Source: Paralithodes platypus
Taxonomy: Eukaryota > Arthropoda > Malacostraca > Decapoda > Lithodidae
Reading direction: 5' to 3'
Length of the DNA: 64,000 bases
Assembly (NCBI GenBank): GCA_032716605.1
Contig: CM064495.1
Coordinates: 20,623,836-20,687,835 of the forward strand
Shown here: in pieces, positions 32,469 to 43,869 of the stretch
Position numbering within the stretch: the stretch's first letter is position 1
Layout of the letters: every line of letters starts with the position of its first letter
Translations under genes and position numbers: made by a program
The notes under the pieces: model-generated
Seen by the model: only the letters and a program-made list of their open reading frames with translations
Database searches by the model: none
What the model was told of the DNA's origin: nothing

Positions 32469-32690
32469 AAAGTATGTATACAGTATAATCGAACCTGGTG
32501 ATGTTACGATCATATGATACTAGTTGCTCACCTACCTTTAAGTTGCTTATCATAAACCGGTACTCATTCATTGTTATACAAACTTAGTCTAATAATATGA
32601 CTGAGATGGAAAGCTAAGGCTAAAGGTAGAGTGATAGGGAATGGTGAGCGACTAGTGGTGGTGCGGATAAATGCGCTGTGCAATGGATTG

Positions 32691-32905
32691 TTAACCCATG
32701 CTGTACCAGCGACGTCTTTTAAATTTTATTCTAGCGGTATTTAGACGATTTTGTGCAGCTTAAGAAGGATATATGGTAGGTAAAAGGATTAATAGAGAAA
32801 TACTGTAGCCTTTTAATTGGTGGATGTCCTTCTTAAGCTGAATTCAATCGTCAAATAGTTGCCACACTATAATGAAAAGAACGGCACTGGTACTGAATGA
32901 CTTAA
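32691..32905. mobile_element. TTAA-flanked element, family 1 copy e (short form)
   Basis: Intact TTAA at 32691-32694 and 32902-32905 around 207 bp with the family ends ('CCCATGCTGTACCAGCGAC' and its inverted counterpart) and the subterminal 'TTTAGACGATTTTG' / 'AATCGTCAAATAG' pair. Confidence 0.7.
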
Positions 32906-32999
32906 CCTATAGAGTGGCAAGTTCCAGTTCTCTGCCGTCGAGTTTGTTGGGTGAGTAGTGTACTCATATGTTGACAGATGATTTGTTTTTATCAAGGTG

Positions 33000-33835
33000 G
33001 AAAAAGCTGGGGTGTATAGCTGGGGCGGAGTAGAGCTCGGGTTTGTAGGGCTGTGGTGTGTAGAGCTGGGATATAGAGAGCTGGGGTGTGTAGAGCTGGG
33101 GTGTGTAGGACTGGGGTGTGTACAGATGGGGTGTGTAGGGCTTGGGTGTGTAGAGCTGGGGTGTGTAGAGCTGAGGTGTGTAGGGCTGAGGTGTCTAGAG
33201 GTGGGGTGTGTAGGGCTGGGGTGTGCAGCTGGGTTGTGTAGGGCTTGGGTGTGTAGAGCTGGGGTGTGTAGGGCTGGGGTGTGTAGAGCTGGGGTGTGTA
33301 GAGCTGAGGTGTGTATAGCTGGGGTGTGTAGAGCTGGGGTGTCAAGGGCTGGGGTGTGTAGAGCTGGGGTGTCAAGGGCTGGGGTGTGTAGAGCAGGGGT
33401 GTGTAGAGCTGAGGTGTGTAGAGCTGGGGTGTCAAGGGCTGGGGTGTGTAGAGCAGGGGTGTGTAGAGCTGGGGTGTGTATAGCTAGGGTGTATAGGGAT
33501 GGGGTGTGTAGAGCTGGGATGTGTAGAGCTGGGGTGTGTAGAGCTGGGGTGTGTAGAGCTGGGGTGTGTATAGCTGGGATGTGTAGGGATGGGGTGTGTA
33601 GAGCTGGGGTGTGTACAGCTGGGGTGTGTAGAGCTGAGGTGTGTAGAGCTGGGGTGCGTAAGGGTGGGGTGTGTAGAGCTGGGGTGTGTAGAGCTGGGGT
33701 GTGTATAGCTGGGGTGTGTAGGGATTGGGTGTGTAGAGCTGGGGTGTCAAGGGCTGGAGTGTGTACAGCTGGGGTGTGTAGAGCTGGGGTGCGTAAGGGT
33801 AGGTGTGTAGATCTGGTGTATACTACCCTTTCTTG
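33000..33835. repeat. 15-bp minisatellite, about 55 units
   Basis: Tandem GTGTGTAGAGCTGGG-type units with point variants for more than 800 bp. Because the unit is a multiple of three, both strands stay open and spell pentapeptide repeats (CRAGV-like on plus, TPQLY-like on minus). This openness is a by-product of the repeat, and I do not call a protein. Confidence 0.9.
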
Positions 33836-34160
33836 AGCTGGGGTTTAACATTGTAAGAAGCTAATGATATAGCAAGGAATGTATAACCAGGATATACTGT
33901 AGAGTAACAAGCTAAGCCAGACTACTTTTCATTACTCACAGGTTTAACTCTTAACCTTACTAAAAAAAAATCTCTAAGCCAGATGCAAAGAGTGAGGAAG
34001 GGAGTAGGGAGAAACTGTGATAGAGGGATGACTGTAGGTAATGAGAGAGAGCGAGAGGAATGTGAGATGAAGGAAGAGAGAGGTACAAAAATCGATGAAG
34101 GGATATAGGGAGGGAGAGCGTAATGAAAGAAAACTTTGTGAAATAAGAATTTTATTCCAT
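33836..34160. other. No gene recognised
   Basis: Unique purine-rich sequence with GA-rich patches near 34000-34090. Confidence 0.4.
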
Positions 34161-34164
34161 ACAG

Positions 34165-34480
34165 TTTTATATGAGAAATGCCACTCTTATCTTGGGCAGG
34201 AGCCACACAAATCCACCTGGCAGTAATGAACAAGATACAACAAAGAACTACAAGGCTGACAACTGGAGGCAGGACAGAGACAGCAAGGCGCTTCTCTGGA
34301 CATCTTACAACACAGGAAATATGCTGGAGGTTAGACAGTGTTCTTCAAGGCCAATATGATAGAGGTGGCACCTCCTGGTACCACTATGCCTCATACCACG
34401 GACTACCAATTATAACACTAACAGCCACCAGACATCCATCAATCATCATGCCCCGAGCTCGCACCACACACTTTCAACGT
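34165..34480 (+). pseudogene. Non-LTR RT C-terminal fragment
   Basis: A plus-strand frame includes 'LSWAGATQIHLAVMNKIQQRTTRL', the conserved C-terminal block after the RT thumb ('WAGA...HL..L.KIQ.RA.RL') in many non-LTR elements. No RT core accompanies it. The family is unresolved and differs from its H neighbour. Confidence 0.5.
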
Positions 34481-34495
34481 TCTTTCAAAATATGT

Positions 34496-36480
34496 ATTTG
34501 TATTTTTGTTTCTATGTGTATGAAGGAGACAAAAGGCAGGTTGCCTGTAACGAGTGTCTTCCCCAAAGCCAAAAGAGTGGCAGGGCCAAATTGAAGAGAC
34601 GTTGGGGTCAAAATGCCTGGACACACACAGTTTAAAGCAGTTTAAGTCATAGGATGAAGGAAAGATTGATTGAAGGAGAGAGTTCTAGAGTTTACTTGTT
34701 GAGTAGAAAAAAGACAGAATATTTGCCAATTCTTGAGTTGGAGAGCTAGACAGAATAGGAGTGGAATTGTCTTGAAAGGCGTGTGCCTCGCACTCGCCGC
34801 AAGGGAGGCCCTGTATGCATTTTAGAGAACTCTGAAGAACACTGATTGTTATAATGACGATAGTAGAGTGAAAGAGATGCAACATTGTGGCGTGTAGAAA
34901 GAGATTGCAGGGAACTAGTAAGAGGAAGTGAGTTGATGAGACAAAATACTTTGGACTCGACTCTTTCGAGAAGTGCGGTATGGGTGGATCCTCCCCACAC
35001 ATGCGAACAATACTCAATACAGGGATCTTTCCAAGAAAGGTCAGATGAGAAAGATATACCTAGAATATTGAGAACAGATGAAGGGTTGATTTGTGTATTG
35101 TTGATATATAATTGATATTGATAATCTTGCTGAACATTGCGATGGAGCGATAGAGGGAAAACTTGGGTCTTGGAGGTGTTGAAAATGACAAGATTTTCTT
35201 TGCCCCAATCAGAAATAATTAATAGATCAGAAGATAGGCGCTCTATGGCCCTTCTATGTGAGTTTTGGAGTGATTGCATGCTGGTTTGATGTGAAAAATT
35301 AGTTGAGTAAGTAGTCATCAGCATATGAGTGGATAGGAATAGAGGTACAGTTGAGATCATTAATAAATATTAGACAGAGAATTGGAGGCAGAACAGAACC
35401 CTGAGGAACACCGGAGGTGATAAGTTGAGGAAGTGAGCGATGGCCGTCCACAACTGCATCTATTGTGCGGTCTCAAAGGAAATTAGCGACAAAGACACAG
35501 ATAGAGGGATAGAAACCGAAGGAGGGTAGTTTGGAAATTAGAGATTTGTGCCAGACTCTATCGATGGCATTCGATATGTCTAGCGCAATACAAAAAGCCT
35601 CACCGAAGTCCCAAAAGGAGGATGACCAAGAGTTAGTAAGATAAGACAGAAGATAACCAGAAAACCATACTGGTGATCTGAAAGTAGATTATGGGAAGAT
35701 AAATGCTTAAGAAATATCAAGTTAAGAAGCAATTGGACGATAGTTGGAGGGTTCAGAGCAGTCACCCTTCTTTGGGACAGGTTGAATAAGACCAGACTTT
35801 CAGCAAGAAGGAAAGACGTTAGAGGGAAGACAGAGATAAAAGAGTTTGCCTAGGCAGGGAGTCCGCACAGAAGAACAGTTGTTTAGTACAACAGGAGGAA
35901 CACCATCCGGTCCGTATGCCTTCTTAATATGAAGCCCAGAGAGGTCAGAAAGTACATCCATAGAAGAGATTATGATATTAGGCATAAGTAAGAGAGAGGG
36001 GAATGGAGAGGGAGGAATAGCACTGGAGTCATCCGAGGTGGAGTTTTTAGCAAAAGGTTTAGCGAAGAGTTCAGCTTTGTCAGAGGATTTGAGCATGACG
36101 GTAGTGCCATCAGAGTGAAAAAGAGGAGGGAAAGACGAGGATGTAAAATTGTTGGAAAGGTTCTTGTCTAGATGCCAGAAAGCGTGGGAAGAGCTAGAGC
36201 TGGAAAGTTCAGAACATTATTTATTGATGAAAGAGTTTTTGTCGAGTTGAAGAACAGATTTGGCTTGATTGTGGGCAGAAACATAAAAAGCACAGGATTC
36301 TTGAGTTTGAAGGCAACGGTACATATTGAATGCTTCCGCCTTATTGCGGACAGCAGTAGAACAAGTGTGGGTAAACCAAGATTTGTTTGCATTATACTGA
36401 GAGAAAGAAAATGGAGTGTATGCCTCCATGCCCAAGAGGATTACCTCGGTTATGCGCTCGGCACACCCCAAGGGTCCCTG
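34496..36480 (-). pseudogene. Jockey-like family H, copy H1: linker, RT and 3' end
   Basis: Right to left on the minus strand: linker ('FTHTCSTAVRNKAEAF' near 36360), 'KKAYGPDGVPPVVLNNC' near 35900, 'IQPVPKKGD' near 35775, 'GVPQGSVL'-like region near 35395, and the C-terminus with 'IEYCSHVWGGSTHTALLERVESK' near 34980. The endonuclease is missing (5'-truncated at about 36480). Several frameshifts break it. Other family members are at 14620, 22641, 28010, 38106, 42644 and 51957. Confidence 0.75.
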
Positions 36481-38105
36481 GCCAAGTTTCTATCTAAGTT
36501 AAGTAAAAATCAAACAACCCTAAGATCCAGATTCCTATCCAGCCATTCTGCCCAGATTCAATGAACATAAAAACGTAAATTGAGATGATTGAACCCGTGA
36601 CTAATGAAAAAGAGAAAAAAATCTGCTTTGCTCACAAACATTGGTTTTAAAACATACACCTGCCTCTCGCGTAGGATCAACAATGACTTAACATGGGACG
36701 GCTTAAAAAAGTAATTATTAACGCCTTGCAATCTTCACTAGGACCCATCGCGGCCCTCACCAACCTCAATTCAGTCACATTCAGTGGTGACCTAGTCCTA
36801 GACGACACAATGGCACTCATATGTAAAAGTCAATAAGGCAGCCGACCCCATAGCAACCGCAGATGTAACCAGCCAAACTTTTTTCGAACACTTGCCCTGC
36901 ATCCTCCCTAGTTCTATCCACCAACACCTCATAATCTACAAACCCACAAATATGGTACAGGAGATATTCCTACTCTGAAAGTTGCTAGCGGCTAAATCTG
37001 GCATGGAACGCCATGTTTGCGCCCAAGGTAGGGTCCCCCCCCCCCCCCTTTCCTCAAGCCAATGATCATGGCAACACAAGTTCAGATAACACTGTAGCAA
37101 TCACTAACCCCACCCACCACCCCCCCAAACAACTCTGCAGCTTCCGCTTATCCCCCCATAAAACCCATCCTATTATACTACCAGAATGAATCCCCAAAAC
37201 AAGAACAATGGAAGTATATCTGTTCGAATTTTCCTGTCCAAACATGGTGAGCCAGAGAACACTCACAATCTAACCCTCCAAGGACTTATCAACCCTCCTC
37301 ACTATACCCCTATTCCAAGAACTACCAACATTACCAACAACTTCAGCGGTTACAACCAACCCTAACGTGGCAACAATTTTAGAGGCATAGGGCCTCAGTT
37401 CCGCCCTTATGGCCACTGCACCCACCATGTCGCCTACACTGAGCCAGATTATCAAGCTAGTGGTGGTGTTCCGCCTGGAGGTTAGGTATCGTACCGCTAG
37501 CAATGATGTTGACCAGACTGATGAGCGTCGGGCCTCATTTCCATCTGTCTTTTCTACTTGCTGGTGTTGTACCCAGCATCTGTCTTAAGACCAGACTAGC
37601 TAGTATCGAACATAGCGATTTGATCAAAACACTTATCAGAATTGCTGGTCTCAAACACAGCGGGCTGACCAAAACACTTTTCTCTTTCTCGTCTTTGGAC
37701 CAAGGAAAGCCTGGCTTTAGACCAAGATTGGCTAGTGTCGTACCTAGCTGGCTTCTCTTGATCCATTCGGCTGGAAGAGTCTCCTTCTTCTGGGTAGTCC
37801 TAGTCCTTTCCCGTGGGGGCTAGAGGGGCATGGTGGATGGAGGTTTGCGTTCCTGAACCCTATGTCGGCATTCCGGGAAATATTCAGGTGACGTGGAGGC
37901 ATCTGCACGGATGAAGGGTGCGCTGGTACTCTGGTCCAGGGGTTAGTGTGTCCTTCTGACCTGGTGTTGTTGGTTGTGCTGATGGCAGCTATTTTTATTG
38001 AGGGCATAACAGAAATGCATTCATTTGGGTTACAAGAAACTAATCCAAGTTTTCAAGTCAACATACTGGACCACCCATTCTAACCTCACTACCAAGTGTG
38101 TTTTT
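36481..38105. other. 1.6 kb without a recognised gene
   Basis: Moderately GC-balanced sequence with C-runs at 37027-37040 and 37121-37128. Open frames of 60-106 codons occur on both strands (for example 37503-37823), but none shows a known motif, a consistent codon pattern or neighbours that would support it. It could be an old, unrecognised element. Confidence 0.4.
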
Positions 38106-38461
38106 TTTTCTTCTATGTGCATGAAGGAGACAAAAAGCAGGCTGCCTGTAATGAGTGTCTCCTCCAAATCCAAAGGAGAGACAGAGAGCCAAATTCAAAG
38201 GACGTTGGTGTCAAAATACCTGGACATAAAGAGTTTAAAGCAATCTAAGTCATAGGATGAAGGAAAGATTGATTGAGGGAGAGTTCCAGAGTTTACCTGT
38301 TTAGTAGAAAAAAGATTGGGATAATTTGCGAATTGTTGAGACTGTTGAAAGGTGAGTGCCTCATACCGCAAGGGAGGGGGTATGCCCTGAGAGAGCTCTG
38401 AAGAAGACTGCTTATTGTAATAGCGATAGAAGAGTGAAAGAGATGCAACGTTGCGGCGTGT
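38106..38461 (-). mobile_element. Jockey-like family H, 3' part of a split copy (H3)
   Basis: Minus-strand 3' end of family H: C-terminal 'TRRNVASLSLFYRYYN' near 38440, 'PQSIFPSSYDLDCFKL' near 38255, then 3' untranslated sequence. It stops exactly where the CR1 copy B begins. The next upstream part of the same element resumes at 42644. Confidence 0.7.
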
Positions 38462-38933
38462 ACAAAGGAGTACAAAGGAATTCAAGCAACAGCAGGTCTA
38501 GTGACCCCTCTAGGCTGTTTGTCCTCCAAAACACTGAGGATCAAGTGTCTAAACAGTGGATTAGAGTGGGTAAGGGAAAATTGGAAAGGGAACTAATGCC
38601 TTGGAACTAATGTCTGTGGCAGGATTAGGAAGTTAGTAGGGGACAGATGGGTTAGTAACATTACACAGTTATAAGTGATCTTTCGTATATCTGGGAAAAA
38701 GAGAATAACGTCTTAGTAATATATATACACAGTAATCCTTGATGAATTTGAGGGGGGAATAAAATAAAGTTATTCATTAACAAACGCAGTCAGTCTCGGG
38801 TTTGATGCAAGATATTTGTCTAGGCGAAGTTTAAAAGAATCAACGCTGCTGCAGTCTATAACGTCTCGGGGAAGCCCATTCCACAAGTTGACAACTCGAT
38901 TGAAGAAGAAATTCTTAGATTCGTGCGAATCGA

Positions 38934-41180
38934 TTATTTACAAATAATTTTGCAACCGTTTCCCCGCGTGTAATTAAATTGGTCGATAGTGAAGTACTTA
39001 CTACAGTTCATATTGTTGATGCCTTTGATGATTTTGAACACTTGATATAAGTCGCCTCTTAATCTGTGCTGGGTAAAAGGAAATAGATTTACTTCTCTAA
39101 GACGCTCCTCGTATGGTTTGTTCTTTAGGCTAGGTATCATTTTGGTAATTCTACGTTGAACTCGTTCTAGTTTGTCTATATCTTTTTGGTAATAAAGGCA
39201 CCAGGATTGAATGCAGTATTCCAGAAGAGGGCGGACCAAGGAATTGTAAAGATTTAGGATAACTTCTTTGGATTTATGCTCAAGTGACCTGCCAATGAAG
39301 CCAATTATTTTGTTTGCCTTCTTAACAACTTCTGAACATTGTTGACTCGGTTTTAGGTTACTCAATATTGTTACTCCCAGATCAGTTTCTCTGTGTACAC
39401 TCTTAAGCTGAGTACCATTCATCGAATAGTTTGCTTTCTCATTTCGGTATCCAATATGTAGTACTTTACATTTATCCGCATTGAAACTCATTTGCCAAAT
39501 TTGGGCCCAACATGACAACTTATCTAGATTGTGTTGCATATCGTCAACTTGTTTTTTTAGAGAGTACGCTATTTGCAATTTTTGTATCGTCAGCAAACTT
39601 TGAGATTGTACAGGTGAGACCCTCATCTATGTCGTTGATGTAAATTAGAAAGATAATTGGTCCTAGTACCGATCCCTGGGGTATCCCACTACATACATTG
39701 GTCCATTTAGATGCCTTACCGTTTATGACTACTCTTTGCTTTCTGTTGCTGAGCCAAATTTCTATCAATTTCAACACACCGTCTTGTATTCCATGCGCTT
39801 TTAGTTTTAGCAGTAAACTTTTGTGAGGAACTTTGTCAAAGGGCTTTTGAAAATCAAGGTATAAAATATCTACAGCTTTACTCTCATCATAGAGGTTGAG
39901 GATATCGTGGAAAAAGTCTAAGAGGTTTGTTAAGCAGAAATGTTTGTTACGAAAGCCGTGTTGAGTATCTTTAACCCGGCAAGCGCGATAGGCCTCACGG
40001 AAGGCTTCCTATAGGGAACGCGATAGGCCTCACGGAAGCAAGACCATAAAAAAAGCCTTCCAAAAAAAAAAAGGGCCTATCAAAACAAAGGATTTTGTCT
40101 CTAGGTGAGATAATTCCCCTCTAGTACTCATCCATGTGTTTCTCACCCCTCCCCCTCCCCTCCTTCCCCACCTTATTCCCCCCTCCTCAATTATCACCTA
40201 TTTATCCCCTTATTATCATCATTTATCGGTTATATTTCTCTCCCGCGATAATGTAGCACAAGTGGGTTGCATAAAAGATCGTTATGCAACACCCAGACAC
40301 CGGCACACACCGCCCCGCTCGTCTCAGTTGACTCCCAGACAGCGAGAGGGGAGGGCTGCCTGTGGCTCTCTCTCGCCTGAGATTATGACCGGGTGGCCAA
40401 TATCTTCGTTTTTCACCACCCAAATGCTTTTCCCACTTATTTTAGCACTCTTGAAGGTTCATATATACACCATATATGTAAAATAAAAGCATACCGAAAA
40501 CAAATAATGCTTTATATTGTAAATATAACGAATTCTGTCAGAATCCAGGGCTAGAAATGCACAAATAACTACCCTAGCACCTAGGTCTATATCGCGCTTG
40601 TCAGGTTAAGTATGTTATTTTCCTCTAAGTGATTTACGAGTCTGTTTCTTATGAGTGTTTCTAGCATTTTACATACAACTGAGGTTAAGCTATTTGGATG
40701 ATAGTTACTGGGTAAGGATTTGCTGCCTTTTTTTAATATCTGTGTTACGTTGGCTAGCTTCCAATGATCTGGCATAGTTTCAGACTGCAAGGATATATTG
40801 AATAGCAATGTCAGTGGTTTGGAGAGCTCATCCTTAGCTTCGTTTAGAACTCTAGGTGAGATTGTATCAGGTCCGGGGGATTTATTTACCTTGAGTTTAT
40901 CTAAACATTTCAATACTTCTCTCTCCGGAATGGTGATATTGCTTAGAACATCAGAATTATCAATCTGAATCGGCGATGCTGTACGGATATCAATGAGGTC
41001 TTCTGTTGTAAACACTTATGCAGAGAAGGTATTGAGGGCATTACTCATTTGTACTTCGTCTTTGGTGTATTCTCTATTTTCATCAACTAACGGTCCAACA
41101 GTTGAAGTAAATACTTTTTTCTTTCTGATAAAACTATTGAATTTTTTTTGGGTTAGTTTTACTTTGATTTGCAACATGTA
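38934..41180 (-). pseudogene. CR1-type copy B: reverse transcriptase, interrupted
   Basis: Same family as copy A. The minus-strand pieces give the linker and 'KSPGPDTISPRVLNEA' (near 40880), 'SNYHPNSLTSV' (near 40695), then the insertion at 39971-40609. After it come 'HGFRNK' (39950), the palm, 'SGIPQGSVLGP' (near 39680), an intact FADD (near 39590) and the C-terminus down to 38934. Frameshifts occur near 39600 and elsewhere. Unlike copies A and C, the active-site FADD is intact. Confidence 0.75.
39971..40609. mobile_element. TTAA-flanked insertion, family 3, inside CR1 copy B
   Basis: TTAA at 39971-39974 and 40606-40609 flanks 631 bp with inverted ends 'CCCGGCAAGCGCGATA' and 'CCTGACAAGCGCGATA'. 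Copies A and C of the same CR1 carry the uninterrupted site; A has a single TTAA there, so the empty site is visible in this window. It has no transposase. A pyrimidine-rich stretch lies at 40140-40195. Confidence 0.8.
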
Positions 41181-41277
41181 ACTCTAGGGTCTTTTTACTT
41201 TGCGTAATTAACTTTTTGGCTTTGCGTCGTAGTTCTACAAATTTCACCCGTTCTTCATCATTTTGTGAGGATCTTAA

Positions 41278-42403
41278 TCAATCATTAGCAAACTTTTTAG
41301 CAAGCAGACAGTCTGAAATCTCTTTACTCCACCATATGGGCTTATCATTATGGCCTGTGCGCTGTATTTTCGATGGTATGCAGTCTTGCACTGCTTTTTG
41401 GTAAGTGTTTACGAATAATTCCCAAGATGTATTTATGTCGTTATTGTTAATTAGAAAGCTCCAATCAGTTTCTTTAAACATTACTCTAAGTTTATGAAAG
41501 TTTGCTTTCTTGAAATTAGGGACTTTCTCGATGCTGCTATTTGGTTTGTTACTAGTAAACTTTAAACTGAATGTTATCGTACGATGGTCGCTGTTACTGA
41601 ATTCATCGCCGACATTCAAATTCTCAATCAATTCTTATTTTGTTGAAAGTACAAGGTCAAGGACGTTATTTCCACGGGTTGGAGATCTAACTAATTGATA
41701 TAGTGAACTCTCTTGCAAGTTTGTATACAGGTCTTGTCCAGAGTGTGAAGTAATACTATCTCCCCACTTGGTCACAGATAAACTGAAGTCGCCAAAATTT
41801 ACGGTATGTAGCGAGTTACTAACGTCTGCAATTTGCCCATAAATTTCTCGGTCAGTTTGCACTGATTGAGCTGGAGGTCTGTATATTAATGCAAGTATTA
41901 TTTTTGTACCTTTATTATTCTTTATTAGCACAAAGGATGTGTCGACATTCACAATTTGAGGTTTTGATGAGAGGGTCGGGTTAAGACTTTGCTTTGATAA
42001 AAAGTAAAACGCCACCTCCATTTTTATTTATTCGGCTTTTCTCAAACATTATATAACCGAAAAGTGAATACTCTGCTAAAAAGTCTCTGTCTTCTGTATT
42101 GAGCCAAGATTCTGTTATGCCAATAACATAGTAATTTTCTGTAAACACTAGTTCCTCTAAATCTGAAAGTTTATTGCGTATGCTACAAGCGTTTACATAG
42201 AAAACCTTTAAAGTTTTGCATTTGGAATTCACGGAACACTCTTTATTCAAATTCTTGGTTCTGGTCGGATCTACATTTATGTACCTATCTGTCCTCGGTC
42301 CTCGATCCTCGTCGCTGGTTGTCCTCGGTCCTTGATGTCCTCGATCATCGTCCCTGTTGGTCCACGGTCCTCGCAGTCCTCGATCATCATCTCTGGTGGT
42401 CAC
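41278..42403 (-). pseudogene. CR1-type copy B: APE-like endonuclease
   Basis: Minus-strand frames give 'VFYVNACSIRNKL' (near 42205), 'GITESWLN' (near 42115), 'ILALIYRPP' (near 41900), 'GDFSLS' (near 41790; GDFN reads GDFS) and 'NSDHRTI' (near 41590), the ordered motifs of an apurinic-like nuclease. Then comes the linker 'KPIWWSKEISD'. One shift near 42005 and a stop at 41632-41634 break it. Confidence 0.75.
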
Positions 42404-42560
42404 AGGCCCTCGCTGTCCTAGATCGTCGTTCCCTGGTATTCCTCGGTCCTAGATCATATCGTCCCGGGTGGTTCACGGTCCTCGATCCTTGTCCCTGGTG
42501 GTCCTCGGGCCTCACTGTCCTCTATCCTCGTCACTGGTGGTCCTTGGTTGGCTCTGCTTC
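42270..42560 (-). repeat. Degenerate minisatellite between CR1 ORF1 and ORF2
   Basis: Seven to eight units of about 36-40 bp around 'CCTCGATCCTCGTCCCTGG'. On the minus strand they read as arginine/aspartate-rich repeats ('DDRG', 'RIED'). The units lie between the esterase end and the endonuclease and keep mostly open frames. Confidence 0.7.
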
Positions 42561-42642
42561 TTTTCTGAAAATCCTTTACTGCGTCGTGAAGCAGGCGGCC
42601 AAATCTTGCTGCTCCCACCTGGTTCAGATGGACTCCATCCAC
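42454..42642 (-). pseudogene. CR1-type copy B: C-terminal end of ORF1 SGNH esterase
   Basis: The frame starts with 'DGVHLNQVGAARFGRLL', the Asp-x-x-His block that ends an SGNH hydrolase domain. A repetitive RIED/GPP tail follows. Everything upstream has been lost by 5' truncation. CR1 ORF1 proteins with esterase domains are described; the role is unclear. Confidence 0.65.
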
Positions 42643-42643
42643 A

Positions 42644-42860
42644 AAGATTGTAGGGAACTAGTAAGAGGAAGTGAGTTTATGAGGCAAAATGCTTTTAACT
42701 CTATTCGTTAGAGCAGTGCGGTATAGGTGGAGTCTCCCCACACATGCAAACAATATTCGATCCATGGGCACACTGTGACCCCAATACAGAGCAAGAAGCT
42801 GAGCGGGGGTGTGGAGCCCACAGTAACGGTTGAGTAGACTTAACTTCTGCGAAAATGTTT
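42644..42860 (-). mobile_element. Jockey-like family H, upstream part of the split copy (H5)
   Basis: Matches the family H stretch that precedes the part found at 38106-38461 ('AGGGAACTAGTAAGAGGAAG' near 42652). It is the other half of the element split by CR1 copy B. Confidence 0.65.
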
Positions 42861-42867
42861 TAGTAAA

Positions 42868-43110
42868 GGGTATTTACACATACACGAAGAGTAGTGTGAA
42901 TGCACAATTAAGCGATCGCGTCGCATTCGTCTAGGCATTCGTGGTACTTGCAGTGGGACCTTGTGTGAGGCTACCGTCATCGCAGCGGCATATACCCGCA
43001 TCGTCTACTGGCCAGAATATTTAAAATCTCGCAAAAATTGAGCGCGACGGGACCGTGGGCCAAAAAACGTCTCGTCATCGCAGCAACCCCACATTGCATT
43101 CGCATTACCG
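42868..43110 (+). mobile_element. Non-autonomous DNA element family M, copy 1
   Basis: Begins with 'AAGGGTATTTACACATACACG' and shares its order of motifs ('ATTAAGCGATCGCGTCGCA', 'CATCGCAGCGGCATAT', 'AAAAAACGTCTCGTCATCGC') with the inverted copy at 48708-48955. Homology stops near 43110. The open frames are not conserved between copies. The superfamily is unknown. Confidence 0.55.
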
Positions 43111-43600
43111 CCTTCTATTTCGCAATGCAACCGCATCGCCATCGCTATGAAATAATGACCAAATAAGAAGGGAACAAAACATTTATGTAATATGTATAAC
43201 TTCCCCTCTTGTATGTATAATATACTGTATAATGCTAAGATAATGTACAATGATGAAATAATGATTACATTATAAATATGTATATATAAAGGATTTACAT
43301 TAAACATACAATTATGAAATAATGATTACATAACAATTTATATGTATATACAAAAATATAAATACAAAATACAGATATGGAAATATTAGTAAAGCAGGAA
43401 AATAGAGACATCTTGAACACATCTGAAATAATGGAAAACATAATTAATAAATAAATATATATGTATATAATTATATATATATACCGGGTATATATTTATT
43501 TATTTTTATTTTTTTAATACAATAATCACCCTCATAACCGGCCTGCCGTTATCTGAACCTTGCCATTTCCCGGACAGGTCATGGGAGTTATAAATAATAA
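43111..43600. other. No gene; AT-rich with short AT repeats
   Basis: AT-rich sequence with duplicated 'ATGATGAAATAATGATTACAT' words (43250 and 43312) and an AT repeat at 43455-43495. No gene is seen. Confidence 0.4.
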
Positions 43601-43611
43601 AAGTACATCAT

Positions 43612-43690
43612 ACAAACCACCCGGGATTCGAAACCTGGACCTTGTGATGAACAGGCACTCGTGCTAACCACTACACCACACTGGCTACAA
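43612..43690 (-). repeat. tRNA-derived SINE, copy 1
   Basis: On the minus strand, A box 'TGGTGTAGTGGTTAGC' (43663-43678) and B box 'GGTTTCGAATCCC' (43623-43635), spaced as in a tRNA. A second copy lies 258 bp to the right. This supports a polymerase III-promoted SINE rather than a functional tRNA. Confidence 0.65.
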
Positions 43691-43869
43691 AAGAGGTCTT
43701 GCAACCTGGCAACAGCTGTTACCCAGGATCTGTTTAGGTAGACATCCGTCCACCCATAGACATTTTTACACAAGATACCCCCTACCAGTGAAGTATAGAG
43801 GCAGCTCCCAGTCCGTGGGAAATCATATCATCTTTAAATCAAGTAATGCCACTTGAGAAAAACCTCATA

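Larger units (their letters stand above)
38463..42643 (-). mobile_element. CR1-type element copy B, 4.2 kb, inserted into a Jockey-like element
   Basis: Order on the minus strand: end of ORF1 (esterase 'DGVHLN'), a degenerate minisatellite linker, APE endonuclease, RT, 3' untranslated region and an ACAAAGGAGTACAAAGG-type tail (plus orientation) at 38463. The flanks are two halves of one family H element. The hexamer ACAAAG occurs at both junctions and may be the target duplication, although it overlaps the tail. The copy is truncated within ORF1. A TTAA-flanked element (39971-40609) is inserted in its RT. Confidence 0.75.

Noticed and set aside
33000..33835. Long open frames on both strands (279 and 147 codons) as a repetitive protein gene
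   Set aside because: Openness follows from a 15-bp repeat unit; composition and symmetry on both strands are artefacts.
36481..38105. Host gene in the 1.6-kb gap
   Set aside because: Only unrelated short frames on both strands, no exon-like pattern and no recognisable domain.
43612..43690. Functional tRNA gene on the minus strand
   Set aside because: Two similar copies in a row with imperfect anticodon stem; better explained as a SINE.
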